This document shows positions 7,992 to 16,765 of a DNA stretch of 64,000 bases, in pieces (position 1 is the stretch's first letter; every line of letters starts with the position of its first letter). The notes under the pieces were generated by a model. That model saw only the letters and a list, made by a program, of their open reading frames with translations. It searched no databases and was not told the origin of the DNA. Source of the stretch: Dyadobacter jejuensis. Its GTDB lineage: Bacteria > Bacteroidota > Bacteroidia > Cytophagales > Spirosomataceae. Both the position numbers and the translations under genes were made by a program. The DNA lies in assembly GCF_003149085.1 (NCBI RefSeq), contig NZ_QGDT01000013.1, positions 83,200 through 147,199 on the forward strand, in the 5' to 3' direction.

Positions 7992-9250
7992 GCTTCTACT
8001 ACGGGGTACCATATGGGCTGGTATTCGGCATACCGAACGAGCTCATAATGGTCGTCTACAAATTGATTGTTTCTTCTGTTAAATGTAAAATTTACGTTTT
8101 GGGCATTTCCCCTTTGATTGTACGTCCAGACCTCCTTGTCTTTACTCCTCTGTACCTTGTCGGGAGGGCCCAATACGATGAATATCATTCCTTTGTCGGT
8201 CTTCCAGCCTTCCTTGTAGGTGGTGAACAAGGCGTTGGCGTCTTCAACCCTAGCATAGTAATTCTGAATCGTTTGCTTGGCCAAAGGGGCATTTCCATTC
8301 ATTAAGGTTAGCCAATAGGTGTCCAACGCTTTTTTATAATCTTCTGCTTTCTGGATCTCATTAATTTCGGTATTGGTACTCATATAAAGCAATGGCTCCA
8401 ATAATAACTCCGGCTGAGTAGTTTTTGGGAATCGATCGTTGACCACCAACAAACCGAGCCCTTCTTTTTGAGTGGTATCAGCAAAAATATTATAGAGTCC
8501 TTCACGCGTAAACTGTAACTCTTGCGTGGACTGGATAGTAAAGATACTGTCTACAGACAATGTTTTGGAGGCTGCTTTTGGAGAGGTGTTCATCGGTGAG
8601 CCTGCAGGGTCAAAATCGTGTCGATAATAAAACACCTGAAGGGGCTGGCTGCTTTTCTCCAAATTGAGCAGCCTTACGGTCTCGTTGGTTCGAACGAAAT
8701 GCCGCTCCAAGGGGAATTGGGTAGCCGAAGGGAAAACGGCATACAAATCGTTGGTCTGTTGCTGCTTGAATGGTATAGTGAGGTCATTAAGTACTTTTTT
8801 GAGTGTACCTATTTGGCTGAGCTCACTTAGGAGTACTCCAGATTCCCTTTTAGGACTGTCAAATTCAAATTGAATGACCAGTTTTTTCTCTTGAACGGCT
8901 ACGTTTTCAGTCGATAGCTTCACGTTGCCATAGCCCAGTCGGTCGCGGGTTCCGTAGTCGGAATATATAACATAGTTGAGGTTATAGGAATTCAGGAACT
9001 CACTAACCGACATGCGTTGCTTGCCCTTATAGGCATCCACATATAGGAATACCCGGGTTTTGGTGCTGTCTTGTAACAAATATTGGCTTTTAACGGCCAG
9101 GAGTGCTAATTCGTCGGGAGCTTCGGCTGCTGCCATGCCCATGGCTCTTACCTGGGCGTCGGGGATCTGACGCGACGGTGCCTGTGAGGAACTACAGCCC
9201 GAGAATACGGCTGCTAGTACTGCTATTAAAAATCCAATGTTATTTTTCAT
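7967..9250 (-). CDS. GWxTD domain-containing lipoprotein
   Basis: 427 residues from the ATG at 9250. A longer frame to 9304 only adds a basic leader. The N-terminus is a lipoprotein signal, MKNNIGFLIAVLAAVFSGCSSS, with Cys in a lipobox. The middle is beta-rich and poorly conserved. The C-terminal quarter holds the namesake motif in EGWKTDKGMIFIVLGPPDK, followed by a VWTYN segment, which is the GWxTD domain found in Bacteroidetes envelope proteins. Biochemical function is unknown. It sits between an SDR gene (69 bases upstream) and rlmB (25-base overlap), so a three-gene minus-strand operon is likely. Confidence 0.85.
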   Translation of the reverse strand: MKNNIGFLIAVLAAVFSGCSSSQAPSRQIPDAQVRAMGMAAAEAPDELALLAVKSQYLLQDSTKTRVFLYVDAYKGKQRMSVSEFLNSYNLNYVIYSDYGTRDRLGYGNVKLSTENVAVQEKKLVIQFEFDSPKRESGVLLSELSQIGTLKKVLNDLTIPFKQQQTNDLYAVFPSATQFPLERHFVRTNETVRLLNLEKSSQPLQVFYYRHDFDPAGSPMNTSPKAASKTLSVDSIFTIQSTQELQFTREGLYNIFADTTQKEGLGLLVVNDRFPKTTQPELLLEPLLYMSTNTEINEIQKAEDYKKALDTYWLTLMNGNAPLAKQTIQNYYARVEDANALFTTYKEGWKTDKGMIFIVLGPPDKVQRSKDKEVWTYNQRGNAQNVNFTFNRRNNQFVDDHYELVRYAEYQPIWYPVVEAWRNGIIR

Positions 9251-9319
9251 ATATCGATACCGCTTCATTTGTCTAATAACGTACGATCCGACAAAAATAC
9301 CCAATATAAATGGAAAAAA

Positions 9320-10213
9320 TTATTCTCCTCCGTTTCTCGACGGTTTATTCGTGTTTTTTATTTGTTCGGCTATTGCTGCCCACTGTTCGTCGGTGACGTC
9401 CTTTAAGAAGTTGAACTGACCTCCATTTAGTACTTCACCGCCGTCTAGCGTGACGACTTCACCAGTCATATAACTAGAAAAGTCGGAAAGTAGGTAGGCG
9501 GCCAGATTGGCGAGCTCCTGGTGCTCACCGGTCCTTTTAAGGGGGATCCTATTTTCAAAAGAGAATTTTTTTGCCAATTCTTCAGGAAATAGTCTATCCC
9601 ATGCTCCTTTGGTAGGGAATGGGCCAGGGGCAATGGCGTTGAGTCGTATACCATAGGGGGCCCATTCGAAAGCCAATGACTTGGTCATGGCCAATACGCC
9701 GGCTTTGGCCATAGCCGAAGGGACCACCCATCCGGAGCCTGTCCAGGAGTAGGTTGTCGAAATATTAAGGATCGTACCTTTTATTTGATGGTCAATCCAA
9801 TATTTTCCTAAGGCCAGGGTGAAGTAGTAAGATCCCCTGAGCACGATGTCCACCACCACATCGACGGCTTTGTAGGACAGTTTCTCGGTAGGGCTTATAA
9901 AATTTCCTGCTGAGTTATTGACCAACCCATCTACTCGGCCAAATGCTTCGATGGAGGCCGAGATAACCCCTTCAATCTGTTCTGTTTTACGCACATCACA
10001 GGCAATGGGCAATATTTTTCCGCCAGTTTCCGTCTCCAATTCCTTGGCAGTGGCCTCCAGAACATCGAGTTTTCGGCTGCAGATGACTACATTGGCCCCT
10101 AGTTGCAAAAAATAGCGCGCCATCGATTTTCCCAAACCGGTCCCGCCTCCAGTTACTATTATGGTCTTTTCTTTTAAGCTTCCCTCCCGAAGCATACCTT
10201 CTATTGGGTTCAT
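9320..10213 (-). CDS. SDR oxidoreductase of the 2,4-dienoyl-CoA reductase type
   Basis: 297 residues. An N-terminal Rossmann motif TGGGTGLG (21-28) and CSRK in the next strand suggest NADP(H) use. The usual YxxxK is absent (SAMAK). Instead Tyr155 and Lys170 are 15 apart within TYSWTGSGWVVPSAMAKAG, the displaced Tyr/Lys arrangement of mitochondrial and peroxisomal 2,4-dienoyl-CoA reductases, and PGPFPTKGAWDRL also matches that group. It would reduce 2,4-dienoyl-CoA intermediates in beta-oxidation of unsaturated fatty acids. It heads a probable operon with the GWxTD lipoprotein and rlmB, which are functionally unrelated. Subfamily is judged by eye. Confidence 0.82.
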   Translation of the reverse strand: MNPIEGMLREGSLKEKTIIVTGGGTGLGKSMARYFLQLGANVVICSRKLDVLEATAKELETETGGKILPIACDVRKTEQIEGVISASIEAFGRVDGLVNNSAGNFISPTEKLSYKAVDVVVDIVLRGSYYFTLALGKYWIDHQIKGTILNISTTYSWTGSGWVVPSAMAKAGVLAMTKSLAFEWAPYGIRLNAIAPGPFPTKGAWDRLFPEELAKKFSFENRIPLKRTGEHQELANLAAYLLSDFSSYMTGEVVTLDGGEVLNGGQFNFLKDVTDEQWAAIAEQIKNTNKPSRNGGE

Positions 10214-10405
10214 ACGGTTCTTTGATTTGAATGATACATATAGGTCGCTCCCACAGACTCATCGTGACGAGCCTAGTATGCTTGCATACCACTCTGGTAA
10301 GATATGAATTATTGAAGGAAAAATTGGGTTTCGTGCCCTAAATATATTAGCGGTTCCGCTCCCTAGCTGGCCATATGACGGGAAAACAGGAGGTCAAAAG
10401 GGTAA

Positions 10406-11329
10406 CTAAGGGTGTTGTGCCAATAAATACAGTACGGCCATCCGAACGGCTACCCCATTTTCTACCTGATTCAGGATGATGGAATGGTGGGAATCAGCAG
10501 CATCCGAAGTAAGCTCTACGCCTCTGTTAATGGGGCCAGGGTGCATGAGCACAATCTCCTTGTCGAGCTCATCGAGCATTTGCCGGTTAATCCCAAAGAA
10601 TTGCGCATATTCGCGCAGAGAAGGGAAGTATTTGATTTGCTGTCTTTCTAGCTGTATACGCAATACATTGGCTACGTCGCACCATTGCAAGGCTTCCCTC
10701 ACATTATGGCTAACTTTTACACCTAGCTCTCCCAAGTGTTTTGGGATCAGCGTAGAGGGTCCACAGACCATCACTTCGGCCCCGAGTTTTTGTAGACAAA
10801 AAATATTGGAGAGGGCAACCCGCGAATGGGTGATGTCGCCGATGATGGCAATTTTCTTTCCATTGAGGTCGCCTAGTTTTTCTTTCATTGAAAAAGCATC
10901 CAACAAAGCCTGTGTCGGGTGCTCGTGGGTACCGTCGCCGGCATTGACCACATTGGCATCGATGCGGCTGGCCAGGTAATGAGGAGCCCCAGGACTGCTA
11001 TGGCGCATCACAATCATGTCCACTTTCATGGCCAGGATATTATTGACAGTATCTAAGAGCGTTTCTCCTTTTTTTACGGAGCTACCCGAGGAGGAAAAGT
11101 TGACTACGTCGGCCGATAATCTTTTTTCGGCGAGTTCGAAAGATAGCCGGGTGCGCGTCGAATTCTCGAAAAAAACATTGGCAATCGTGATGTCGCGAAG
11201 GGAGGGTACTTTCTTAATCGGGCGATTGATGACTTCTTTGAATTGAGTGGCGGTTTCCAGAATCGTTTGGATGTCGCTCTCGTTCAGATTTTTAATTCCT
11301 AGTAAGTGCCGAACAGAAAGTTTTGTCAT
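10406..11329 (-). CDS. pyrB: Aspartate carbamoyltransferase catalytic subunit
   Basis: 307 residues from the ATG at 11329 (MTKLSVRHLLGIK); the extra residues up to 11356 are not family-like. PyrB condenses carbamoyl phosphate with aspartate in de novo pyrimidine synthesis. The carbamoyl-phosphate loop FFENSTRTRLSFE, HPTQALLDAF, and the C-terminal HPGPINRG are all intact. There is no adjacent pyrI regulatory subunit and no pyrR in the window. The gene is monocistronic as seen here, divergent from the membrane protein gene at 11591. Confidence 0.95.
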   Translation of the reverse strand: MTKLSVRHLLGIKNLNESDIQTILETATQFKEVINRPIKKVPSLRDITIANVFFENSTRTRLSFELAEKRLSADVVNFSSSGSSVKKGETLLDTVNNILAMKVDMIVMRHSSPGAPHYLASRIDANVVNAGDGTHEHPTQALLDAFSMKEKLGDLNGKKIAIIGDITHSRVALSNIFCLQKLGAEVMVCGPSTLIPKHLGELGVKVSHNVREALQWCDVANVLRIQLERQQIKYFPSLREYAQFFGINRQMLDELDKEIVLMHPGPINRGVELTSDAADSHHSIILNQVENGVAVRMAVLYLLAQHP

Positions 11330-11590
11330 TATGCTAATACTTAAAAAGTTTGGCAAAGATAATAAGTAAGGCCCGATAAGGACAAAAGAATTTACGTTTT
11401 CTCGGTGTAGAGCCTTAGAAGATTCATTTTTTGTTATTTCCTTTTCCTGTCTTCCCGAGCCACAAAGTTGGTGGTTCTTCTTACTCTTATAATAAATAAA
11501 TATATTTGCCCCGAAAGCCTCGGGTCTACGTTTTTAAATTCATTCTGACTGAAGGCCGATCGTCTTGTTTTATTGCTCCCCTAACCATTT

Positions 11591-13300
11591 ATGAATTCGA
11601 TTTTCCGACCTATTCCATTAATAAGTATTTTGATACTTATGCTAATCGTGGGCCTGCATTTTAGCTATTTGTTTCGCTTTGCGCTAAATGTTCCCAATGG
11701 AGACGACTATTACTGTATATATGACTTTCTGATTCAGTATCAGGCGGCTGATTCCATTTCAGAAAAGCTACTTCTGATTATTACACCTTGGTTAGAACAT
11801 ACTATCGCCTACACCAAAATTTTGGCCCTAGTCAATCACTTGATTTTTGGCGTACTAGATTTTAAGGCCTATATATTTATGGGGAATTTAAGCCTAGTAG
11901 GTATTTTTTCATTGTACTATTTGCTGTTGAGTAGGATGAAGAAACCAATTTACTTTATAATACCCATAGCCCTATTATTATTTCAACCGCAAAGCTATGA
12001 AGGGTTGTATTGGCCTGCTGCCACTGCAGCTTATATGTCGGTCATCTTCTTTTCGTTTTTATCGGTGTATTTGGCCTGTTCCGACCGTCGGGGAGCTATC
12101 TGGGGAGCATTGGCCGCTGGCACTATGGCCTTGTATACCTTCGGCTCGGGGGTGATGGTCCTGCCTGTCGTTTTTGTTATTCTCCTATTGAAGGGGGACT
12201 ACCGAAAGCTCCTGATATGGAGCCTATGGTCGGCCTTTATACTCACCTTGTTTTTGACTTTCTATGTCTATCCGGAGTCGAGTAGGCCTCCTATTTTTCA
12301 AAGTTTGTTGACTAATCCAGGATACGTTTTCAATTATTTTTTCGCGTTTCTAGGGATGACCACCGATTTGGAAGAAGCCAACAAAATGCCCAATGAGGTG
12401 CGCCATATCATCGGATACGGGTTTGTGTTGTTTGTGTTATTATTTGGTTTGCTATTCAAGCGATTCCTGGCCTTTTTAAAAAACCGAACAAAAAATTCGG
12501 CAGACTTCTGGACTATAGTGGGTTTTAGCCTTATTATATTAGGTGGCACGGCCAGTATGGCCTTGCTGCGTGGGCAGACTGAGATGATTTATATATTTTC
12601 GAGTCGTTATAAGATCTATTCGGCCAATATGACGATCCTGGTATTTTGTGCTATGCTGTTGTTTAGCACGAAACGACCTTGGGAGAAATACTTTTTGGCC
12701 CTTGCTTTAACTCTCTCCTCGGTGTTTTTTGTGGTGTCGTATTACCACTATACCTATAAGATTAAAGAACAACGCGACGTGTTTCAAGCGGGGGTGTATA
12801 ATTGGAATACCAATCAGCAATGGTTGCTCTATCGGCAAACTTCTTATTATGAAAAAACTTCGGAGCATTTTTCCCGACTGATGGACCGGCCAGAGAGTCC
12901 CTATCATATCCCATCCTATTTTCCGACCCTTGCCAGGGATAGGATAGAGCATGCGGAGATGGACTCGGGCTTGGAGGTCGTCAGCATCGATGGGAAGCTG
13001 GTACTCTTTAAGAATGAAACCGCCCCCCAGGCCGGTATTCATCGGGGCAATTTTATATTTTTTATGTCCGATAAGCATATCTATCTGTTTCCGACTTTGG
13101 CGAATGCTAACGCCAAAAAAAATCTGATTGCCAGTGGGGATTGGTATAAAAATGGCTACGTTTCACTAGTCAATGTGGATCAGTTGACTCCCGATACCTA
13201 TCGCATTGGCGACTATAATAGCCTTACCGACCATATCAGGGTGTTTGAAGAGCCAATCCGCATAGGAGCGACTTATTTGCCTGTATTTAATAAAGAGTAA
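11591..13300 (+). CDS. Polytopic membrane protein, GT-C glycosyltransferase-like
   Basis: 569 residues, not assigned to a named family. About 10-11 hydrophobic segments fill residues 8-400, followed by a soluble C-terminal tail of about 160 residues. The first long loop after membrane segment 1 carries an acidic NGDDYYC motif (residues 36-42), where GT-C glycosyltransferases keep their catalytic acidic residues. This suggests a lipid-linked sugar transferase, but it is inference from topology only. It is the first gene of a plus-strand run (spacers 37, 22 and 39 bases) ending at the terminator near 15240. Confidence 0.6.
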   Translation: MNSIFRPIPLISILILMLIVGLHFSYLFRFALNVPNGDDYYCIYDFLIQYQAADSISEKLLLIITPWLEHTIAYTKILALVNHLIFGVLDFKAYIFMGNLSLVGIFSLYYLLLSRMKKPIYFIIPIALLLFQPQSYEGLYWPAATAAYMSVIFFSFLSVYLACSDRRGAIWGALAAGTMALYTFGSGVMVLPVVFVILLLKGDYRKLLIWSLWSAFILTLFLTFYVYPESSRPPIFQSLLTNPGYVFNYFFAFLGMTTDLEEANKMPNEVRHIIGYGFVLFVLLFGLLFKRFLAFLKNRTKNSADFWTIVGFSLIILGGTASMALLRGQTEMIYIFSSRYKIYSANMTILVFCAMLLFSTKRPWEKYFLALALTLSSVFFVVSYYHYTYKIKEQRDVFQAGVYNWNTNQQWLLYRQTSYYEKTSEHFSRLMDRPESPYHIPSYFPTLARDRIEHAEMDSGLEVVSIDGKLVLFKNETAPQAGIHRGNFIFFMSDKHIYLFPTLANANAKKNLIASGDWYKNGYVSLVNVDQLTPDTYRIGDYNSLTDHIRVFEEPIRIGATYLPVFNKE

Positions 13301-13337
13301 AGAGAAATTTTAAAAGTAAAAAAGGCAAGTGAAAAGA

Positions 13338-13784
13338 ATGGACAAAAGCGGGATTGTAAGGATTCTAGAAACTACCCTCGATGAGCGTATGCAGCATGCT
13401 AAAAAGGCGATGGACGCAGCCCAGCAGTCGGCCAATGAACAAGGGAAGAGTTCGGTAGGCGATAAGTATGAAACCGCCCGTTCGATGGGGCAATTGGATA
13501 GGGATATGTTTGCCAGGCAGTATGAGTCGGCCAGGCAGGAAAGGTTGATACTGGAGCGGATAAACCCCCAAGAAGTACATAAACAGGTAACCTTGGGTTC
13601 GGTAGTGGATACCACGGCAGGCTGGTTTTTTGTGGCGGTGAGTTTCGGGAAACTGGCCTATCTGCAGGAATCGGTCATGGTGGTTTCGTCTTTATCACCG
13701 ATTGGGCGTGCCCTTTTAGGAAAATCGGCAGGCGATTCTTTTGATTTTATGGGTAAAAAGCAGCAGATTAATGCCGTAGAATAA
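13338..13784 (+). CDS. Small GreA/GreB-like transcription factor
   Basis: 148 residues from the ATG at 13338; an in-frame GTG at 13329 is possible. The N-terminal half is a predicted helical hairpin whose tip has GDKYETA; Asp42 and Glu45 match the spacing of the two catalytic acidic residues of GreA in its GDLSENA motif. The C-terminal half ends in SPIGRALLGKSAGDSF, the hallmark of the GreA/GreB C-terminal FKBP-like domain. It may bind the RNA polymerase secondary channel and aid transcript cleavage. Homologues in this phylum are often misnamed 3-oxoacyl-ACP synthase. It is shorter in the coiled coil than true GreA, so the exact role is open. Confidence 0.72.
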   Translation: MDKSGIVRILETTLDERMQHAKKAMDAAQQSANEQGKSSVGDKYETARSMGQLDRDMFARQYESARQERLILERINPQEVHKQVTLGSVVDTTAGWFFVAVSFGKLAYLQESVMVVSSLSPIGRALLGKSAGDSFDFMGKKQQINAVE

Positions 13785-13806
13785 GTGTGATTCATGTTAA
13801 ATAATA

Positions 13807-14682
13807 ATGCTGATGAAACTGAAAATTAAAACCCAAGGGAAAAAAATACGTTTAAATTATGTAGAAATTGGCGCAGGGCAACCTGGCGCAGGGCATCCTG
13901 GCGCAGGGCATCCTGGCGCAGGGCAACCCATTGTTTTTATACATGGCTGGCCGCTTAGCCATAAGATGTGGGAGCCTCAATTGCAATATTTTGCCGATCA
14001 GGGATTTAGGAGCATCGCCTACGACCGCAGGGGCTTTGGCGATTCCGATGCCCCATCTGGGAGCTATGACTACGATGTGTTGGCGGAAGATCTGCACCGG
14101 CTTATCCTAGAACTGGACTTGAAGAAGGTCATTCTCTGTGGATTCTCGATGGGCGGCGGGGAGGTCATTCGCTATCTGACCAATTATGGCTCCGACCGTA
14201 TTGATAAAATCGTGCTGATGGGGTCCATAATCCCCCTCGTTAAGAAAACCGACGACAACCCCGATGGGGTCCCCGAGCAGGCGTTGGAGGATATTTTAGA
14301 GGCACTTAAGAACAATAGAGTCCCATTTTTGGAGGAATTCGGAAAGGGCTTCCTGAATTATGACCCGCATCAAGGCAATGTTTCGGAGGCCATGTTGAAG
14401 TATTATTTTAGCATAGCGGCACACGCCTCCCCCGTAGCTACCCTTGGCTGTGCCCAAGCATGGGCCTATACCGACTTTCGGCCCGAGCTAGCGAATGTGA
14501 CGGTTCCTGCCTTAATCATCCATGGGAGTGCGGACGGTATCGTGCCCATCAAAACCAGTGGAGACCAGGCGGCTCGAGGGATTAAGAATAGCCAATATGT
14601 GGTAGTCGCCGATGGGCCGCATGGGCTGAATTTGACCCACCGCGACGAGGTGAATGAAGCGATGGTGCGGTTCTTGAAATAG
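13807..14682 (+). CDS. Alpha/beta hydrolase with in-frame repeat insertion
   Basis: 291 residues of the chloroperoxidase/esterase-like alpha/beta-hydrolase class. The oxyanion segment is HGWPLS, the nucleophile elbow GFSMGGGE (Ser114), and the acid and base are expected in HGSADGIVP and DGPHGLNLTH. Between the first strands, residues 22-41 are four pentapeptides GAG(Q/H)P where relatives have only one, encoded by four 15-base repeats. The insertion keeps the frame and lies in a surface turn just before the oxyanion strand, so the enzyme probably still folds. No lid or signal peptide is seen. The substrate is unknown; the next gene, glutathione peroxidase, hints at an oxidative context. Confidence 0.88.
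   Translation: MLMKLKIKTQGKKIRLNYVEIGAGQPGAGHPGAGHPGAGQPIVFIHGWPLSHKMWEPQLQYFADQGFRSIAYDRRGFGDSDAPSGSYDYDVLAEDLHRLILELDLKKVILCGFSMGGGEVIRYLTNYGSDRIDKIVLMGSIIPLVKKTDDNPDGVPEQALEDILEALKNNRVPFLEEFGKGFLNYDPHQGNVSEAMLKYYFSIAAHASPVATLGCAQAWAYTDFRPELANVTVPALIIHGSADGIVPIKTSGDQAARGIKNSQYVVVADGPHGLNLTHRDEVNEAMVRFLK
13870..13929 (+). repeat. Coding minisatellite, four 15-base units
   Basis: Four head-to-tail copies of GGCGCAGGGCAACCT/GGCGCAGGGCATCCT run without gaps. Units 2 and 3 are identical; units 1 and 4 differ from them by one or two bases. Because the unit is a multiple of three, copy changes add or remove five residues in the hydrolase without a frameshift. Confidence 0.95.
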
Positions 14683-14721
14683 AGTACCTATTCATCATGA
14701 AGATGTCCTTAAATATTTGCT

Positions 14722-15225
14722 ATGAGTTTTTATGATCTATCGGCCCACAGGCCCAATGGTACCGTTTTGCCATTTTCAGACTTTCAAGGTAAAACGGTAT
14801 TAATCGTTAATACCGCTACCCAATGTGGATTGGCGCCACAATTTGAAGGACTGGAAGTCCTTCATGAACGCTATGCCGACAAAGGGTTGGTGGTATTAGG
14901 GTTCCCTTGCAATCAGTTTAGGAACCAAGAGCCGGAGACCAACGAGACGGTCGAAATGAGTTGCCGCATGAACCATGGGGTGACCTTCCAGCTTACTAAG
15001 AAGGTGGACGTGAATGGCCCCGATACGGACCCGGTCTTTGTATTTTTGAAAAAATCACTGGGAGGCTTTCTGGGGAAAAGGATAAAATGGAATTTTACCA
15101 AGTTCCTCATCGGTCCCGACGGGAAGCCCTATAAGCGCTATGCGCCTACCACCAAGCCAGCGGCCCTTGAAGAGGATATTCAGAAACTATTAACCCTTCC
15201 TGTGGGCGCATTAAAGGACCAGTAA
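14722..15225 (+). CDS. Glutathione peroxidase family protein (Cys type)
   Basis: 167 residues, a thioredoxin-fold peroxidase that reduces H2O2 or lipid hydroperoxides, in bacteria usually with thioredoxin as donor. The peroxidatic Cys35 lies in NTATQCGL, and the second cysteine in GFPCNQF (residue 63) with its Gln. The Trp-Asn pair is in IKWNFTKFL. There is no selenocysteine and no signal peptide, so a cytoplasmic site is likely. It starts 39 bases after the hydrolase gene and is followed directly by an intrinsic terminator, so it is the last gene of the run that begins at 11591. Confidence 0.93.
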   Translation: MSFYDLSAHRPNGTVLPFSDFQGKTVLIVNTATQCGLAPQFEGLEVLHERYADKGLVVLGFPCNQFRNQEPETNETVEMSCRMNHGVTFQLTKKVDVNGPDTDPVFVFLKKSLGGFLGKRIKWNFTKFLIGPDGKPYKRYAPTTKPAALEEDIQKLLTLPVGALKDQ

Positions 15226-15236
15226 TATTCAATAAA

Positions 15237-15270
15237 AGAGGCTGCCTTTCAAAGACAGCCTCTCGTTTTT
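15237..15270 (+). terminator. Intrinsic terminator after glutathione peroxidase
   Basis: AGAGGCTG at 15237-15244 pairs with 15256-15263, followed by a T6 tract. The last T overlaps the stop codon of the convergent yebC-like gene. Confidence 0.85.
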
Positions 15271-15986
15271 TATGCCATGTTATGGTATACCCTCTGAACG
15301 TCGTCGTCTTCTTCTATTTTTTCAATTAATTTTTCGATTTCAGCCATTTCTTCCTCGTTCAAGGACTTGGTGTCGTTGGGGATCCGCTCAAAGTCGGACT
15401 CAATAATCTCAAAATTGTTTTCTTCCAAATAGGTTTGAATCGTGCCAAAAGAGGTGAACTCCCCATAGATGTTAATCTGGTTGTTCTCTTCGTCCAAGAA
15501 AACCTCATCGGCACCATAGTCAATAAGCTCTAACTCTAGCTCCTCAACATCGTGCTTACCGTCGTTGGTGACCTTAAAAAGACATTTTCTTTCAAAAATA
15601 AAATCGAGCATTCCGGTCGTGCCTAGGCTTCCCCCCAGCTTGTTAAAATAGCTTCGCACGTTAGCAACGGTACGCGTAGGATTATCGGTAGTACTCTCCA
15701 CCAAAATAGCGATACCATGGGGCCCGTAGCCCTCGTATACCATTTCTTTATAATCTTCTTGATCCTTAGAGCTAGCCCTTTTTATGGCCCGTTCTATGGT
15801 GTCTTTGGGCATGTTTACGGCTTTGGCATTTTGCAACAAGGCGCGTAGCCTGGAGTTGGTAGCGGGATCAGGTGTGCCATTTTTTACGGCTAAAACAATG
15901 TCTTTGCCGATTCGGGTAAATGTTTTGGCCATTTTGTCCCAGCGCTTAAACATCCGCGCTTTTCTATATTCATATGCTCTTCCCAT
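15270..15986 (-). CDS. YebC/PmpR family protein
   Basis: 238 residues. The family is DUF28/TACO1-like: cytoplasmic three-domain proteins described as DNA-binding regulators and, in recent work, as factors relieving ribosome stalling. The N-terminus MGRAYEYRKARMFKRWDKMAK, the AVNMPKDTIERAIKRA helix and YEGYGPHGIAILVE are diagnostic, and the acidic C-terminus ends in DDDVQRVYHN. It is monocistronic and convergent with glutathione peroxidase; its stop codon lies within that gene's terminator. No target can be inferred. Confidence 0.93.
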   Translation of the reverse strand: MGRAYEYRKARMFKRWDKMAKTFTRIGKDIVLAVKNGTPDPATNSRLRALLQNAKAVNMPKDTIERAIKRASSKDQEDYKEMVYEGYGPHGIAILVESTTDNPTRTVANVRSYFNKLGGSLGTTGMLDFIFERKCLFKVTNDGKHDVEELELELIDYGADEVFLDEENNQINIYGEFTSFGTIQTYLEENNFEIIESDFERIPNDTKSLNEEEMAEIEKLIEKIEEDDDVQRVYHNMA

Positions 15987-16765
15987 GGATATTGTATAAG
16001 GTACTTATGTTAATTCGCCATCCAGGCCCTTATTCCTAATGCCATGGATAGCAAAGTATGGTTATGCTTATTTTGTTGCAAATTTATAAAAGACATGGCA
16101 ATTCACGTATTTTTTATGGAAAAGATGGAATCTTATTGTCTAGGACCATTTCTAGCCACCCGTTAGGCTGGGGCTAGGGGATTGGGGTGTTTATCCCTAA
16201 AAATATACAATATGTAGCGTTTCCCCACAGTGTGGCCAGTAATTTTTACATTTTTGAATCGTCCTTGAATTAATTTTAGATTTTCTTCGTTACCTATTAT
16301 CTTCTAGAATATGTCTATAGTGGTATCGAACACATATTTTTTATCGAAAAGTCCATCTAACGAATAGATTAAGACTATTTGTATGTCCCTTTAGTTCTAT
16401 AATGCGATAATAAACTTGTAAGAATAGTTTTGACATCGGAATATCTATTACAGTAAATAGAAGGACTTTTACAATCTGTCTACAAAAAGATGCTTCAATT
16501 TTGTCCTAATTGTTTGCTTTCTCCAAAGATGTTGACTACTTTGGCATGGAATTTTAGTTATTAGTATTCAGTCAAGCAAATGGAGGTACTTAAGTCCGCT
16601 TTTTGTGGATGGAACACCTCGATTTTGACGAACACTGATAGAGGAGGGTTTACGTGGAATGGCCTACTGTTATGCGGTAGGCCATTTTTTTATTTTTAAT
16701 ATTGGAATGGTAACCGAAAAGCCTTTGATTTGTGGTGTATTAAATCGCTTTTCCATTTCGAATAC
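15987..16765. other. Noncoding spacer with structured 3' part before metF
   Basis: No gene is seen in about 780 bases. The last 200 bases show likely RNA structure: TTTGCTT near 16512 pairs with AAGCAAA near 16573, enclosing CCAAAG/CTTTGG, then GAGGT/ACCTC pairing near 16581-16618, then a strong terminator. A TAGTTTTG -7-like box is at 16425-16432. This could be a metF leader or a separate small RNA. Confidence 0.45.
16658..16692 (+). terminator. Strong terminator upstream of metF
   Basis: AATGGCCTAC at 16658-16667 pairs perfectly with 16677-16686, with a 9-base loop and a T7 tract. No plus-strand gene precedes it; the next gene, metF, starts 74 bases later. It may be an attenuator or the end of a small RNA. 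Confidence 0.8.

Noticed and set aside
13868..14110. Alternate-frame open reading over the hydrolase repeat (LAQGI repeats)
   Set aside because: It is a by-product of the 15-base repeat being open in all frames; the main frame has a full hydrolase with catalytic motifs.
16500..16692. SAM-I or SAM-II riboswitch before metF
   Set aside because: Conserved core sequences of these classes were not found by eye, so only an unclassified leader is claimed.
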